Shown one piece after another: positions 54,101 to 58,500 of a DNA stretch of 59,788 nucleotides. The position numbers and the translations under genes are program-made. Position 1 is the first letter of the stretch; the number at the start of each line of letters is the position of its first letter. Source of the DNA: Phoronis australis (lineage: Eukaryota; Phoronida; Phoronidae); contig NMRA01000687.1 of assembly GCA_002633005.1 (NCBI GenBank), positions 80,714-140,501 of the forward strand, written 5' to 3'. Under the pieces are notes generated by a model, which was not told the origin of the DNA, made no database searches, and saw nothing but the letters and a program-made list of their open reading frames with translations.

Positions 54101-54249
54101 TGGCAGCTGAAATCATTCTTACCCTTGGTGAAGCTTTCGAAGTTGCCTACCAGGTGGCGCTGAAGGAGAAGGCAGCAGCGTCTGCACTAGAATTTGAAAG
54201 GAAGCTAAGCGAGTCTGGTGCCAGCTCATCAGGAACCGGAACTCTCTAG
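4949..54249 (+). CDS. ANKS1A: ANKS1-like SAM/PTB scaffold protein (gene level, 14 exons)
   Basis: Joining 4949-5288, 24510-24688, 25561-25692, 27705-27798, 28494-28597, 29895-30006, 30413-30546, 31346-31450, 32585-32797, 33634-33765, 36310-36381, 39316-39402, 40620-40757 and 54097-54249 gives 1995 bases, that is 664 residues plus TAG, with phases agreeing at every junction. The order is linker, SAM1, SAM2, linker, PTB, as in vertebrate ANKS1A (Odin) and ANKS1B (AIDA-1). Those proteins are adaptors: the SAM tandem and PTB act in protein binding, and Odin has been linked to Eph and EGF receptor signalling and trafficking, AIDA-1 to synapses. Ankyrin repeats must lie left of the window, so the gene is partial at the 5' end. 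The C-terminal tail after the PTB is only about 25 residues, shorter than in vertebrates. ANKS1A versus ANKS1B cannot be decided; it is probably co-orthologous to both. Confidence 0.9.
7047..7088. repeat. 21-bp tandem duplication
   Basis: Two adjacent 21-bp units share GATCTTGACC and GGTAGG, differing at four positions. Confidence 0.6.
7178..7371. repeat. Family A MITE-like element
   Basis: The left end GGTAAAATCTCAC and the right end GGCATTGGTGCGATTTTAA are imperfect inverted repeats. Between them lie TCATAGCTACTG and AGCTCTTGGAAAATGGAAC, also found in other family A copies. It abuts the hairpin element that starts at 7371. Confidence 0.6.
7371..7553. repeat. Hairpin MITE with strong terminal inverted repeats (family D)
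   Basis: The left end GTATACGCCGTATTCACGCA is the near-perfect reverse complement of the right end TGCGTGAATACGGCCTATAC, and the match extends inward through GCCAT/ATGGC. The 183-bp unit has no coding capacity. Only one copy is in the window. Confidence 0.75.
9499..9714. repeat. Family A MITE-like element
   Basis: The left end resembles GTAAGGTTTCACTAATTTAG and GACAGAACATGGC; the right end is TTTTTGTAAAAAATTGGTGG. The interior is diverged. It partly overlaps the chance open frame at 9700-10011. Confidence 0.5.
10212..10345. repeat. Possible family B element, degraded
   Basis: It opens TTCCCCACTTATTTCGCAC followed by AAAAATAAC, the family B end. The interior ACATGGTACAAACCGT block resembles the core of the copies near 30090 and 52030. 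No clear right end was found. Confidence 0.4.
10556..10786. repeat. Family A MITE-like element
   Basis: The left end is CTCACCAATTTAGGTCACAT and the right end is TTTTTGTCCAAAAATTGGAG. The interior has CATAGCTACCATAAGATAA and TTCACAACAATGTTAGA, blocks shared with the copies at 3561 and 13137. Confidence 0.65.
13137..13345. repeat. Family A MITE-like element
   Basis: The right half is well preserved: GTTCACAACAACGTTAAGAA, GCAATTTTGGCAATTATTG and the end GAAATTGGTGAAATTTACTC. The left end (ATGATAAAATTAGGTCATGC) lacks part of the terminal repeat. Confidence 0.55.
14367..14379 (+). repeat. Poly-G tract
   Basis: An uninterrupted run of 13 G. Its length may be unreliable in the assembly. Confidence 0.9.
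18634..18645 (+). repeat. Poly-G tract
   Basis: An uninterrupted run of 12 G, the second of three such tracts in the window. Confidence 0.9.
20051..20322. repeat. Family A MITE, opposite orientation, with internal insertion
   Basis: The left end GGTAAAATTCTATAATTCGG, then GACAAAAATAA and AAATTGCATTTTT, is the reverse complement of the right end of other family A copies. The far end is GATATCGTGTCCCAAACTGA. It is about 40 bp longer than other copies, with an extra block around GTGCCGCCCTCTTTGAGTC. Confidence 0.5.
22655..23175. repeat. Family F dispersed repeat, copy 1
   Basis: This aligns by eye along about 500 bp with 32945-33440. Shared blocks in order are GGTCGGATTCATATG, TTCCACTTTTGTATGA, GGACTATCAAAA, ATGATAATTTAGAA, GGTCACATGACCCAATTA and TTGTCAATAAGGTCCTA. 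No terminal inverted repeats or coding capacity were recognised. A third, partial copy may lie at 52650-52810. Confidence 0.65.
23538..23812. repeat. Family C inverted-repeat element
   Basis: The left arm (TTTTTGTCAAAACAAGTTTA, then GATCTCAAATTGTTCCTTA) and right arm (GAGGAACAATTTGGCTTAGA, then ACCTGATTTTTGACAGA) are reverse complements over roughly 60 bp. The central part is unique. This is the best-preserved family C copy. Confidence 0.7.
24510..24688 (+). CDS. ANKS1A: ANKS1 exon: basic linker segment
   Basis: The acceptor is GATTCTTTTAG and the donor is GTGAAG after GTTGAG. It enters in phase 1, where the G left by the previous exon completes Gly, and leaves in phase 0, giving about 60 residues. 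The frame is open throughout and reads as a basic, Ser/Thr- and Pro-containing linker (for example [16 protein letters not shown]). No domain is recognisable, as expected between the ankyrin and SAM regions. The phase match with both neighbours supports it. The open frame extends left to an ATG at 24434, but that part lies before the splice site. Confidence 0.75.
24889..24985. repeat. Possible transposon-derived repeat
   Basis: The segment GGATCGTCATGAAACTTGGC, followed by AGATATGTTC, resembles a phrase common in dispersed repeats of marine invertebrate genomes. This is from memory and is not confirmed by a second copy in this window. Confidence 0.25.
25561..25692 (+). CDS. ANKS1A: ANKS1 exon: linker leading into pre-SAM helix
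   Basis: The acceptor is TCATCTTCAG and the donor is GTAAGG after GCGCAG. It is 132 bases, phase 0 at both ends, 44 residues ending DDDAEWAQ. That end lines up with SEWDEIEKIM of vertebrate ANKS1A when joined to the next exon (IADIMASFG). The open frame continues left as far as 25480, and a longer exon from the acceptor at 25406 is also possible, but that would need a one-base frame change near 25500 (see findings). The shorter exon is chosen because it joins cleanly to both neighbours. Confidence 0.72.
25693..27704. other. ANKS1 intron, 2.0 kb
   Basis: Bounded by GTAAGG and GCACGTTGCAG. It is AT-rich with no exon, RNA gene or clear repeat recognised, apart from a short TA run at 27664-27674. 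Confidence 0.6.
27705..27798 (+). CDS. ANKS1A: ANKS1 exon: pre-SAM helix
   Basis: The acceptor is GCACGTTGCAG and the donor is GTACTG after TTATCAG. It enters in phase 0 and leaves in phase 1, 31 residues plus one base. It begins [12 protein letters not shown], corresponding to IEKIMSSIGEGI just before SAM1 in vertebrate ANKS1A, a segment conserved across the family. The exon ends in a short acidic and hydrophobic stretch (DSVKEFLS) that leads into SAM1. Confidence 0.9.
28494..28597 (+). CDS. ANKS1A: ANKS1 exon: SAM1, N-terminal half
   Basis: The acceptor is CCAATTTCAG and the donor is GTATGT. It enters in phase 1 and leaves in phase 0. The product contains [18 protein letters not shown] and then NGFDDMDFL. 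This is the start of a SAM domain: the W-L--IGL--Y pattern of helix 1-2, closely matching SVGEWLESIGLQQYE and NGFDDVHFL of ANKS1A. In ANKS family proteins the SAM domains mediate homo- and heterotypic binding. Confidence 0.95.
28961..29180. repeat. Family B inverted-repeat element
   Basis: The left end is TTCCACTTATTTGGCACAAA and the right end is CATATATTGTGCGTCAAATT, then GAAGAAAT. The interior ATTTGGCAAAATA is shared with the copies near 30150 and 40975. Confidence 0.65.
29640..29790 (+). mobile_element. tRNA-derived SINE candidate
   Basis: The segment at 29640-29712 has an internal pol III B box, GGTTCGGGTCC at 29686-29696, that fits GGTTCGANNCC with one change. An A-box-like TGGCCCAGTGTGATTGG lies upstream. 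Its ends pair (GCAGTGTGG with CCACACTGC), like an acceptor stem. The cloverleaf is not intact, so it is not a functional tRNA. The following ~75 bp would be the SINE body. No second copy is present in the window. Confidence 0.5.
29895..30006 (+). CDS. ANKS1A: ANKS1 exon: SAM1, C-terminal half
   Basis: The acceptor is GTTAATGTTTCAG and the donor is GTGAGT. It enters in phase 0 and leaves in phase 1. It encodes [15 protein letters not shown] and HRKSILLAA, matching GSNVMEEQDLRDIGI and HRRKLLQAA of ANKS1A: helices 3-5 of SAM1, including the L--IG----H-K-IL core of the SAM fold. The remaining residues (SKPPVIPI) begin the short SAM1-SAM2 connector. Confidence 0.95.
30015..30210. repeat. Family B element, left end degraded
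   Basis: The right end TTGGCCATATTGTGTGCTAC, followed by ATAAGTGAAGAATTA, and the interior AATTTGACAAAATGAAATTTC match other family B copies. The left end is not recognisable. It starts within about 10 bases of the SAM1 exon donor. Confidence 0.5.
30413..30546 (+). CDS. ANKS1A: ANKS1 exon: SAM2, N-terminal part
   Basis: The acceptor is TTTGTTTACAG and the donor is GTAAGC. It enters in phase 1 and leaves in phase 0. After DDDNMP it encodes [19 protein letters not shown] and then RKIWELELN, matching PSWLDSLGLQDYVHSF and KNLWELEL of ANKS1A. The conserved WELEL motif closes the first half of SAM2. Two SAM domains in a row are diagnostic of the ANKS1 group. Confidence 0.95.
31055..31294. repeat. 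Family A MITE-like element close to an exon
   Basis: A full-length copy: left end GGTTAAAATCACCAATTTTG, then GACAAAGATAATTGCTAAAA; right end CATATTGTGTCCTAAATTGG, then TGAGGTTTTACCC. It ends 51 bases before the SAM2 exon at 31346, so it lies next to the branch point and polypyrimidine region. Confidence 0.75.
31346..31450 (+). CDS. ANKS1A: ANKS1 exon: SAM2, C-terminal part
   Basis: The acceptor is TGTATATTGCAG and the donor is GTATGT. Phase 0 at both ends, 35 residues. [20 protein letters not shown] matches VLKVQLLGHRKRIIASLADR of ANKS1A: the last helix of SAM2 with its LGH-KRI core. The end (SFHSSDSL) begins the Ser-rich linker to the PTB domain. Confidence 0.95.
31451..32584. other. ANKS1 intron, 1.1 kb
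   Basis: It contains a foldback element (32189-32479) in its right third, ending 105 bases before the next exon. No exon was seen elsewhere in it. Confidence 0.6.
32189..32479. repeat. Family E foldback element, copy 1
   Basis: The left arm has GAATTAGGTCCTTTATTCTC and, further on, GGTCTCATAATATTCCTTGC. It is the imperfect reverse complement of the right arm, GGAATATTTCGAGACCAACG and AAAGGGATCAAATTC. The arms are roughly 60 bp each. The centre shares ACATCGAAGTTGCCA and GGTCAACCCTAAAAT with the second copy at 55183. Confidence 0.7.
32585..32797 (+). CDS. ANKS1A: ANKS1 exon: SAM2-PTB linker
   Basis: The acceptor is TTTACTTACAG and the donor is GTAAGT. Phase 0 at both ends, 71 residues, open throughout. 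It is rich in Ser, Lys, Glu and Pro (for example [18 protein letters not shown] near the start and [12 protein letters not shown] at the end) with no fold expected. The position between SAM2 and PTB matches the variable linker in ANKS1 proteins. Assignment rests on flawless splice sites, phase and context rather than residue similarity. Confidence 0.88.
32945..33440. repeat. Family F dispersed repeat, copy 2
   Basis: Collinear with 22655-23175: GATTGGATTCATATGA, TTCCACTCTTTTATGA, GGTCTATCAAAA, ATGATAATTTAGAA, GGACATGTGACCCAATTA and TTGTCAATAAGGTTCTA occur in the same order. It lies in a different intron of the same gene, in the same orientation. Confidence 0.65.
33634..33765 (+). CDS. ANKS1A: ANKS1 exon: start of PTB domain
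   Basis: The acceptor is TTTTTACCTACAG and the donor is GTAGGT. Phase 0 at both ends, 44 residues. [18 protein letters not shown] followed by [17 protein letters not shown] matches LTLRPPSLAAPYAPVQSW and QHQPEKLIFESCGYEAN of ANKS1A. This is the conserved lead-in and first strand of the PTB domain, which in Odin and AIDA-1 binds NPxY-type and related peptides. Confidence 0.95.
35054..35067 (+). repeat. Poly-G tract
   Basis: A run of 14 G, the longest of the three G tracts in the window. Confidence 0.9.
36146..36152 (-). terminator. RNA polymerase III terminator of the tRNA gene
   Basis: Seven A on the plus strand read as seven T on the minus strand, starting six bases after the discriminator base of the tRNA. 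A run of four or more T on the coding strand ends pol III transcription. Confidence 0.8.
36159..36231 (-). tRNA. tRNA-Ala (anticodon AGC)
   Basis: Read on the minus strand, this 73-base segment folds into a full cloverleaf. The acceptor stem is GGGGAAT with ATTCTCC, including the G3-U70 wobble that is the identity mark of alanine tRNA. The D stem is GCTC/GAGC. The anticodon stem is CTCGC/GCGAG around the loop TTAGCAT, giving anticodon AGC. The T stem is CCGGG/CCCGG and the discriminator is A73. There is no intron and no encoded CCA, as usual in animals. The internal A box (TAGCTCAGATGG, plus-strand positions 36213-36224) and B box (GGGATCGATGCC, 36170-36181) are intact, and a T7 terminator follows. 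It looks functional. It lies antisense inside an ANKS1 intron, 78 bases before the next PTB exon. Confidence 0.97.
36310..36381 (+). CDS. ANKS1A: ANKS1 exon: PTB strand 1 to helix
   Basis: The acceptor is GTTTTTTTCAG and the donor is GTAAAT. Phase 0 at both ends, 24 residues. [20 protein letters not shown] plus RKMK matches [20 protein letters not shown] plus AKMR of ANKS1A. YLGS is the hallmark start of PTB domains of the Dab/Shc-like class. Confidence 0.95.
36382..39315. other. ANKS1 intron, 2.9 kb, possible regulatory DNA
   Basis: Bounded by GTAAAT and TTGGTTTTTGTAG. No repeat copy, exon or RNA gene was recognised. It is the longest stretch of repeat-poor non-coding DNA in the window, with clusters of TAAT-type motifs near 36980-37010 and 38220-38360 that could be transcription factor sites; this is inference only. 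Confidence 0.5.
39316..39402 (+). CDS. ANKS1A: ANKS1 exon: PTB central strands
   Basis: The acceptor is GTTTTTGTAG and the donor is GTAAGT. Phase 0 at both ends, 29 residues. [20 protein letters not shown] matches [20 protein letters not shown] of ANKS1A, the run of PTB beta strands with the Y-GVKFID signature. Confidence 0.96.
40032..40388 (+). repeat. 17-bp minisatellite, 21 copies
   Basis: Twenty-one tandem units of consensus CGCACACTACACACTGG. The middle units vary (CGCACCC, CGCACGC, ACAAACTGG) and the last units end CTGA or CTGC; flanking half-matching units lie on each side. Since 17 is not a multiple of 3, one frame reads a 17-residue Trp/Thr/His/Leu-rich repeat every 51 bases, giving a 180-codon open frame at 39974-40516. 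That frame is a by-product of the repeat. The array ends 231 bases before a PTB exon. Confidence 0.95.
40620..40757 (+). CDS. ANKS1A: ANKS1 exon: PTB late strands
   Basis: The acceptor is GTTATCGTTTTCAG and the donor is GTAAGT. Phase 0 at both ends, 46 residues. It encodes [16 protein letters not shown], then [19 protein letters not shown], matching VIAEHEIRNISCAAQD and [18 protein letters not shown] of ANKS1A. The [10 protein letters not shown] and YCHVF strands are among the best-conserved parts of the ANKS1 PTB domain. Confidence 0.97.
40790..41014. repeat. Family B inverted-repeat element
   Basis: The left end is ACTCCACTTATTTTGCACAA and the right end is AATTGTGCTAAACAAGTGAA. The interior GAAATTTGACAAAATAGAAT is shared with other copies. 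It begins 33 bases after the PTB exon donor. Confidence 0.65.
41870..42336 (+). mobile_element. LINE (non-LTR retrotransposon) 3' remnant
   Basis: At 41921-42079 one frame encodes [19 protein letters not shown] and then RCEMLENLR, ending in TAG at 42077-42079. This is the C-x2-C...EYHFLC-C...LR pattern seen at the C-terminus of many non-LTR retrotransposon polyproteins after the reverse transcriptase. The open frame reaches back to about 41870, but the reverse transcriptase itself is missing. A non-coding tail follows, with AAAAAGCCGGTGGCCAATGA and then a TG/CG-rich simple repeat, as in LINE 3' ends. It is 5'-truncated and dead. The family was not determined. Confidence 0.7.
42307..42336 (+). 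repeat. (TG)n/(CGTG)n microsatellite
   Basis: A simple repeat of TG then TGCG units, at the end of the LINE remnant and possibly its tail. Confidence 0.85.
43780..43825 (+). repeat. Interrupted (AAT)n microsatellite
   Basis: Runs of ATA/AAT units interrupted by AACAACAACA. Confidence 0.85.
45441..45515. repeat. 40-bp period tandem duplication
   Basis: Two similar units starting GACTTCTTTGCATGCATTTA and GACTTCCCTGTATACATTTA, both ending near CTTCTGA. Confidence 0.65.
45784..45823. repeat. 20-bp tandem duplication
   Basis: Units GCAATCGATGGGTATTTGGT and GCGATCAATGGGTATTAGGT. They lie in a GC-richer patch (45755-45930) that also has an inverted CCAAT motif (GATTGG). Confidence 0.7.
46051..46120. 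repeat. Family C end fragment
   Basis: CTTTTTGTCAAAAAAGAACA followed by ACTTTTGATTTAGGCCACTT matches the left arm of family C. The other end was not found. Confidence 0.5.
46750..46797. repeat. 24-bp tandem duplication
   Basis: Two units, TTCACGGAGTATACCTGTAA and TTCATGGAGCATACCTGTAC, each followed by an A-rich end. Confidence 0.65.
47058..47312. repeat. Family A MITE-like element
   Basis: The left end is AGTAAAATGTCACGATGTAG, then GACACAATATGGCC; the right end is TTTTTGTCAGAAATTGGTGA, then GGTTTTATCG. It is close to full length (255 bp). Confidence 0.7.
47641..47999. repeat. 182-bp tandem duplication, two copies
   Basis: Copy 1 starts at 47641 and copy 2 at 47823. Both open TCTGTTCATATCCTTGT and run collinearly to CACAGAAACTA-TGTATTTA. 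I count only a handful of differences (such as GTGGTG/GTAGTG and CGAGCGAGCC/TGAGCAAGCC). Copy 2 ends near 47999. The high identity implies a recent event. Confidence 0.95.
50741..50868. repeat. Diverged tandem duplication of about 60 bp
   Basis: Both units start TTGCTAAAAA-TTT and share GTTAAGTC/CAAAGTCACCT and CATATGCAAATCTT/TGCACGTAAATCTT. A shorter repeat, CAAAATTGATTCT, occurs twice just before. Confidence 0.5.
51127..51171 (+). repeat. (TAA)n microsatellite
   Basis: About 15 uninterrupted TAA units. Confidence 0.95.
51945..52152. repeat. Family B element
   Basis: The right end TCGGCCATATTGTGCGCTAA, then ATAAAAGAAAAATAG, and the interior ATACAAACCATGCTAGCAAC match family B. The left end (GTACACAAGAATACG, then ATTGCCAAAATAATCATTGC) is diverged. 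Confidence 0.55.
54097..54249 (+). CDS. ANKS1A: ANKS1 last coding exon: PTB C-terminal helix and stop
   Basis: The acceptor is CTTTTGATCGTTGAAG, with a poor pyrimidine tract; it enters in phase 0. It encodes [20 protein letters not shown], matching [20 protein letters not shown] of ANKS1A, the last PTB strand and the amphipathic C-terminal helix. An Ala/Glu/Ser-rich tail of about 25 residues follows and ends in TAG at 54247-54249. Vertebrate ANKS1 proteins carry a longer tail with a PKPR-type segment, which I do not see here. A GTAATT donor-like site follows 11 bases after the stop. Confidence 0.93.
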   Translation, partial: ELAAEIILTLGEAFEVAYQVALKEKAAASALEFERKLSESGASSSGTGTL

Positions 54250-55182
54250 TGTTGGAGAGGTAATTCTTGTAACGCTTCCTTTCCATGGGATGGCAGTAGA
54301 TGTGTTAAAGAATTTATCTTGCATTGAAGTTGGCCATTTGTCACGTGACTGTTCGATGTAGTGCTCAATATAACTTGTTGTAGGTAGATCGCCGGCGTTG
54401 AAAAAAAGAAAAACATCAGCTTTGTCAATTAGTTTTATTGGAAATAACCTAAGAATTGCAATTATTACTTCAGTGTTATGGGGTTTTTGTTCTAAAACCT
54501 TAGATTTGGGATTTAAAGTTATATTGAGCTGTACTTTGCTGCGTCAAAAATGACCAACTTTAATATAATATCAGAATGAAGTGGATTAAGCCCAAGTCAA
54601 AATATTTGACATTCTCCTTATTAAGCAAAAATTGATTAAAAATATTTGACACTCCCCATAGGATTAAACGGGATATCCCAAGGTAATAGTCGTGTTACCA
54701 ACACAACTTTAAATAATGGCGGATTTTTTTATGGCTAGTGTTTCTGAATTGCCAAGTTCTGTGGATCTGATCAATGCCCCCATTGAATCGTTTGTTGCCG
54801 ACGACCTCATTTTGTATTTGTTTACATTTTCCCCTGCCACTGGGAAGACATATTTGTTCAGTCACACTTGCATTGTCACCTTTGTCAGTGACACCTCATG
54901 GCGAACAATGGAACCGTGTTTTATGAGGGTCAGCCAGAACAATGGCAGCTCAGTCGATAACCATTTCCGTGCCTTATCAAGTGGTTGTTCCAATTACCTT
55001 ACAGAGTTTGTCTGCGTCACCACTCCATTTTTCCTGGCCTCTGGTATTGTGTGTTATTCAAACATTTTATTCTACTGTTTGTGTGTATACAATGACAGAT
55101 AGATTGTGGATGTTTGACAAAAGTTACATTTTAGTTAAATCTGAATTTCTCTGTATTCAGATGGCTAAAAATGAGAATCACT

Positions 55183-55445
55183 GAATTTAGGCCTTTGATC
55201 TCACAAAATTGGTCTCAAAATATTTACCATGATAGGATAATTTTCAATATTAACAACAACATCGAAACCATTAGTGACTTAAGAAAACGCTTCAGAATTT
55301 ATTGGGATGGTCAACCCTAAAATTGTGAATTTGAAAATGGCGCACGAACCCATTTCCTGCAGCTTAAGTTGGTATCTAATTAACTGGAATACTGTCATGG
55401 TAAGGATTGTTATGAGATGGATTTTATGAGAACGAGCAGTTTTGT
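55183..55445. repeat. Family E foldback element, copy 2
   Basis: The left arm GGTCTCAAAATATTTACCAT, then GATAGGATA, is the reverse complement of the right arm CTGTCATGGTAAGGATTGTT, then ATGAGAT. The centre shares ACATCGAAACCATTAGTGAC and GGTCAACCCTAAAAT with the copy at 32189. Confidence 0.65.
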
Positions 55446-55578
55446 TTTTTGCTGAGGCAAAGTGCAGCTTTATACCCAACGCTGAGGCATTATTGTTGTT
55501 TGTTCTTACAGTGCCTTAAAAACGTCGCTTCGAATCTAATTCATAAAAGGAAAGACCACACAATTTACCTTTACTCAA

Positions 55579-55584
55579 AATAAA
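55579..55584 (+). promoter_or_regulatory. Candidate polyadenylation signal AATAAA
   Basis: The first canonical AATAAA after the ANKS1 stop, 1.33 kb downstream. Use of this site would make a long 3' UTR that includes the family E element. ATTAAA variants occur earlier, so this is weak. Confidence 0.2.
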
Positions 55585-55780
55585 GAGAGAATTTGAACTT
55601 TACAGAGAACACCATGTTCTTCAAATTTATCTTTACTCTCCATTTCAACAAAGTTCATCATAATGTTCCTGAAAATTTCACTGTTTAACCTGTTGTAGTT
55701 TTGCTATTTTTAGAATTCACCCTGACACGCTTGATGAGAACGGGAATTAGCAACGATGAAAGTTGAAGAAATTCGGTCAC

Positions 55781-56032
55781 TTACGGTAAAATCTCACCAA
55801 TTTAGGTCACAATGTGGCGAGCTTGAAACTTTAGTTTATCATCTTTTTATGAATGATAAGTAACACCAATTTGAAAGTAATTCTTTACAATTTTCGAGGT
55901 ATGTACCATAGCTAGCATCATACAATATTTGACACTATTTTGACAATAATTATCAGAAGCTTTTGAAAAATGAAAAAGGAACATCTGCGGTATTAATTAT
56001 TTTTGTCTGAAATTGGTGAGGTTTGACTGTAC
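55781..56032. repeat. Family A MITE, well preserved
   Basis: The left end is TTACGGTAAAATCTCACCAA, then TTTAGGTCACAATGTGGC; the right end is TTTTTGTCTGAAATTGGTGA, then GGTTTGACTGTA. The terminal repeats pair over about 25 bp. This copy best defines the family ends. Confidence 0.75.
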
Positions 56033-58250
56033 TTGCCGCCAAGAACCTGTCATAGGATGTTCTCTTGGATTCCAGAATGTTGTTGCCTGTTCACAGGTGC
56101 ACATGCTGTAAAATGTATTTTTTTGTTTAAATTAACTGTAAAAGGTTTATTTTTAAACCCAACGACAAGTCATTTTATTTATATAATGTGTGAGCTAACA
56201 GGGTCTGTAGTAGTTCTAAGGTAGACGGCAGTTTGAGTACTGAGTACTTAAATGTTAGTGTTCTCTTCATGGTACTGAATGGGTAGCTAGTGGAGTTCTG
56301 AATTACTGTAAAACTTCTAATAAAAGCCTGGTTTCATGTAGGAGACTTTCTCAAATAGAAGCTGGGGTGATTAGGTGACCTTAAGTTTACGCGCTGAGTC
56401 TCCATTGCCATTCGAAGCCGAGTTTGTAATTCTAGTCAGGTGACCTTGGAACAAAGGATTTGCTGAGGCGATGTTTGTTCACTGATGCTGTCATAGTTTT
56501 GGCTATGCGTTATATTCTCGTCTGGAGCTTCTCAGTGGGTATCTGTTAGAAGATTTACAGTATTTTAAGATTAAAAACTATCATGATTGTGAATAGGGAA
56601 CACGTGTAACTTGTAAGGATAACCAAGGAGTTGGTTCTGTCAGGTTTTGTTCCAGTTTTCATCCATGCTGTGCACACGGGTCAACCTTGATAGTAACGGG
56701 AGATATGCTGGCTGATCAGGTGGGTCCGGAGATTAGTGACCTCTAGAGGACAAGGAGGCAATTTTACATTTGTTTATAATGCATCACGTCTTATCACATA
56801 CACTCTAAGTGGCCCTTTTGCTGGGAAGCCTAACGTGTTGCCCACTAACTGTTAAGAAGCACCTCCTAGTACCCCCGGGTGATGATAAGAGTCACTGGTT
56901 CTACATAATGACCCCCATTGCTTCTTGAAAATCTCCCATCGCATAGAAATGAAATTGTTTCCTCAGAGAGTTTCCAACAGGAGCAAAGATGTCTCCGTTT
57001 GATCGTTCTTCATATCCCTAAAGAACCTGATGGAGGAAAGCCAAAAAGTCGGGCACTTTACAAACAGATGGGTTCGTATTTGCACAGAAAGGCGTGATGC
57101 ACGTACTTAACTATCTCTTCAATTGAGTTGGTGTAGTCTGCTGGCTGGCCTGTCATAAAAACTGTGGCTTAGAGATAGTAGAAATATTGCCCTGCCCAAT
57201 TCTGTAAGCTCGGCCTATCAATGGCATTGTGCCTCTAATGAACCACTGAGAATGATGTGCACAATTCTTGCCCTGAAATTTACCAACTGAGCCTGGAATG
57301 GTATGTTCTCAATGATATTATATTTAAAATGTTTGCCTTTCTTATGGAAATGATTTATTGAATGCAATCAGCCAAGGTGTGAGAGGGGTGTTGTCAGCCT
57401 GGTTGTTTCTCATTGGCTGTTTTTTCCTGATGTCAAAATCTCCTACAGCGATAATTAGGTCAAGTGGAATTGTGGACTTGTACTAAAATTAGACAACCTT
57501 GTGAATACAAGTGTTGCAATAGATGTAACTACCCCAGTGAGAGTACTCCATTCAGTTAGTAATGTCACTGTGTGAAATTAAAAATGGTTTTAAAAAGCTG
57601 TGATTTAGTAAACTAGATGAAAACGAAGGCTTTGAAAGATGAGGCCGAGTATGGCTTTAATAAGCGCTGATAATTTCCACTTATTACCTTATAGGTAACA
57701 AATGGTTATAGACCAATAAGTAATAGGAATTTCCATATCGAACTATACATTACACTATTGATTCCCAGGCCTAAAGAGAGATGATGCTTTGTGGAAACTT
57801 CTAATGTAGGATAATTTTGTCTGCCTATTCATAAAATGAGGTTATGTTTTACTGAGTGATAGGATGATTTAAGGACTCAGTCAACATTATTATGAATGTG
57901 TATTAAAAACTGTCAAGGAGGTTAAATGAGGATATTTATTAGAAGGGCTGCTTGTCTGGTTATATTTATATATTATCAAAATTTGCAATGTACAACCATG
58001 TTTAAGACAATGATGGCAAATTCAAGTTTTATTCCTCCCAGAATTCCCCCGAGTACTACCATGAGATACGGACATGCGCAAAGCGAACCATTCCACGGAC
58101 TTATCTTCTGGAGGAAGACGTGTTTTTCCTTTGGAAGTTTTTTTTTTCGCGCAAGTTATACCGCGACCACGCTCAATTGCATAACTCTTTGCTACTGAGC
58201 ATTTTCTTCTTATCCTATATAATCATCTTGGAAGTTTTTGGACGACCGAG

Positions 58251-58500
58251 CTCACCGACTCTGTGTGACTCGGCGGGCCACACCTTGCCCGGTTTTACCG
58301 GCGCAGAGCATTACGACTCTCTATTGGCCTCATCGTATTTTCAGGCCTACCTGCTTTGGGGTTTCCGTGACCCGACACGGACCATGTGGAGTGTTTGATA
58401 GTTGTCCTATCCTCGTACGCTTAACCTCACCGACTCTGTGTGACTCGGCGGGCCACACCTTGCCCGGTTTTACCGGCGTAGAGCATTACGACTCTCTATT
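58251..58500. repeat. 75-bp direct repeat, ending at an ambiguous base
   Basis: The unit at 58251-58325 (CTCACCGACTCTGTGTGACT to GACTCTCTATT) recurs at 58426-58500 with one change. It sits in a GC-rich stretch. The second copy stops exactly where the single N of the window occurs (58501), so the duplication may reflect how the assembly was joined. Confidence 0.9.

Noticed and set aside
54716-55102. 128-codon open frame starting ATGGCGGAT
   Set aside because: No domain or family recognised, no splice context or promoter seen, and its length is only slightly above other chance frames in the window. Left as a weak possibility.
56989-57106. Possible exon after TTTCCAACAG with about 40 open codons
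   Set aside because: Acceptor is acceptable but there is no donor at the end and no recognisable protein; it reaches a stop.
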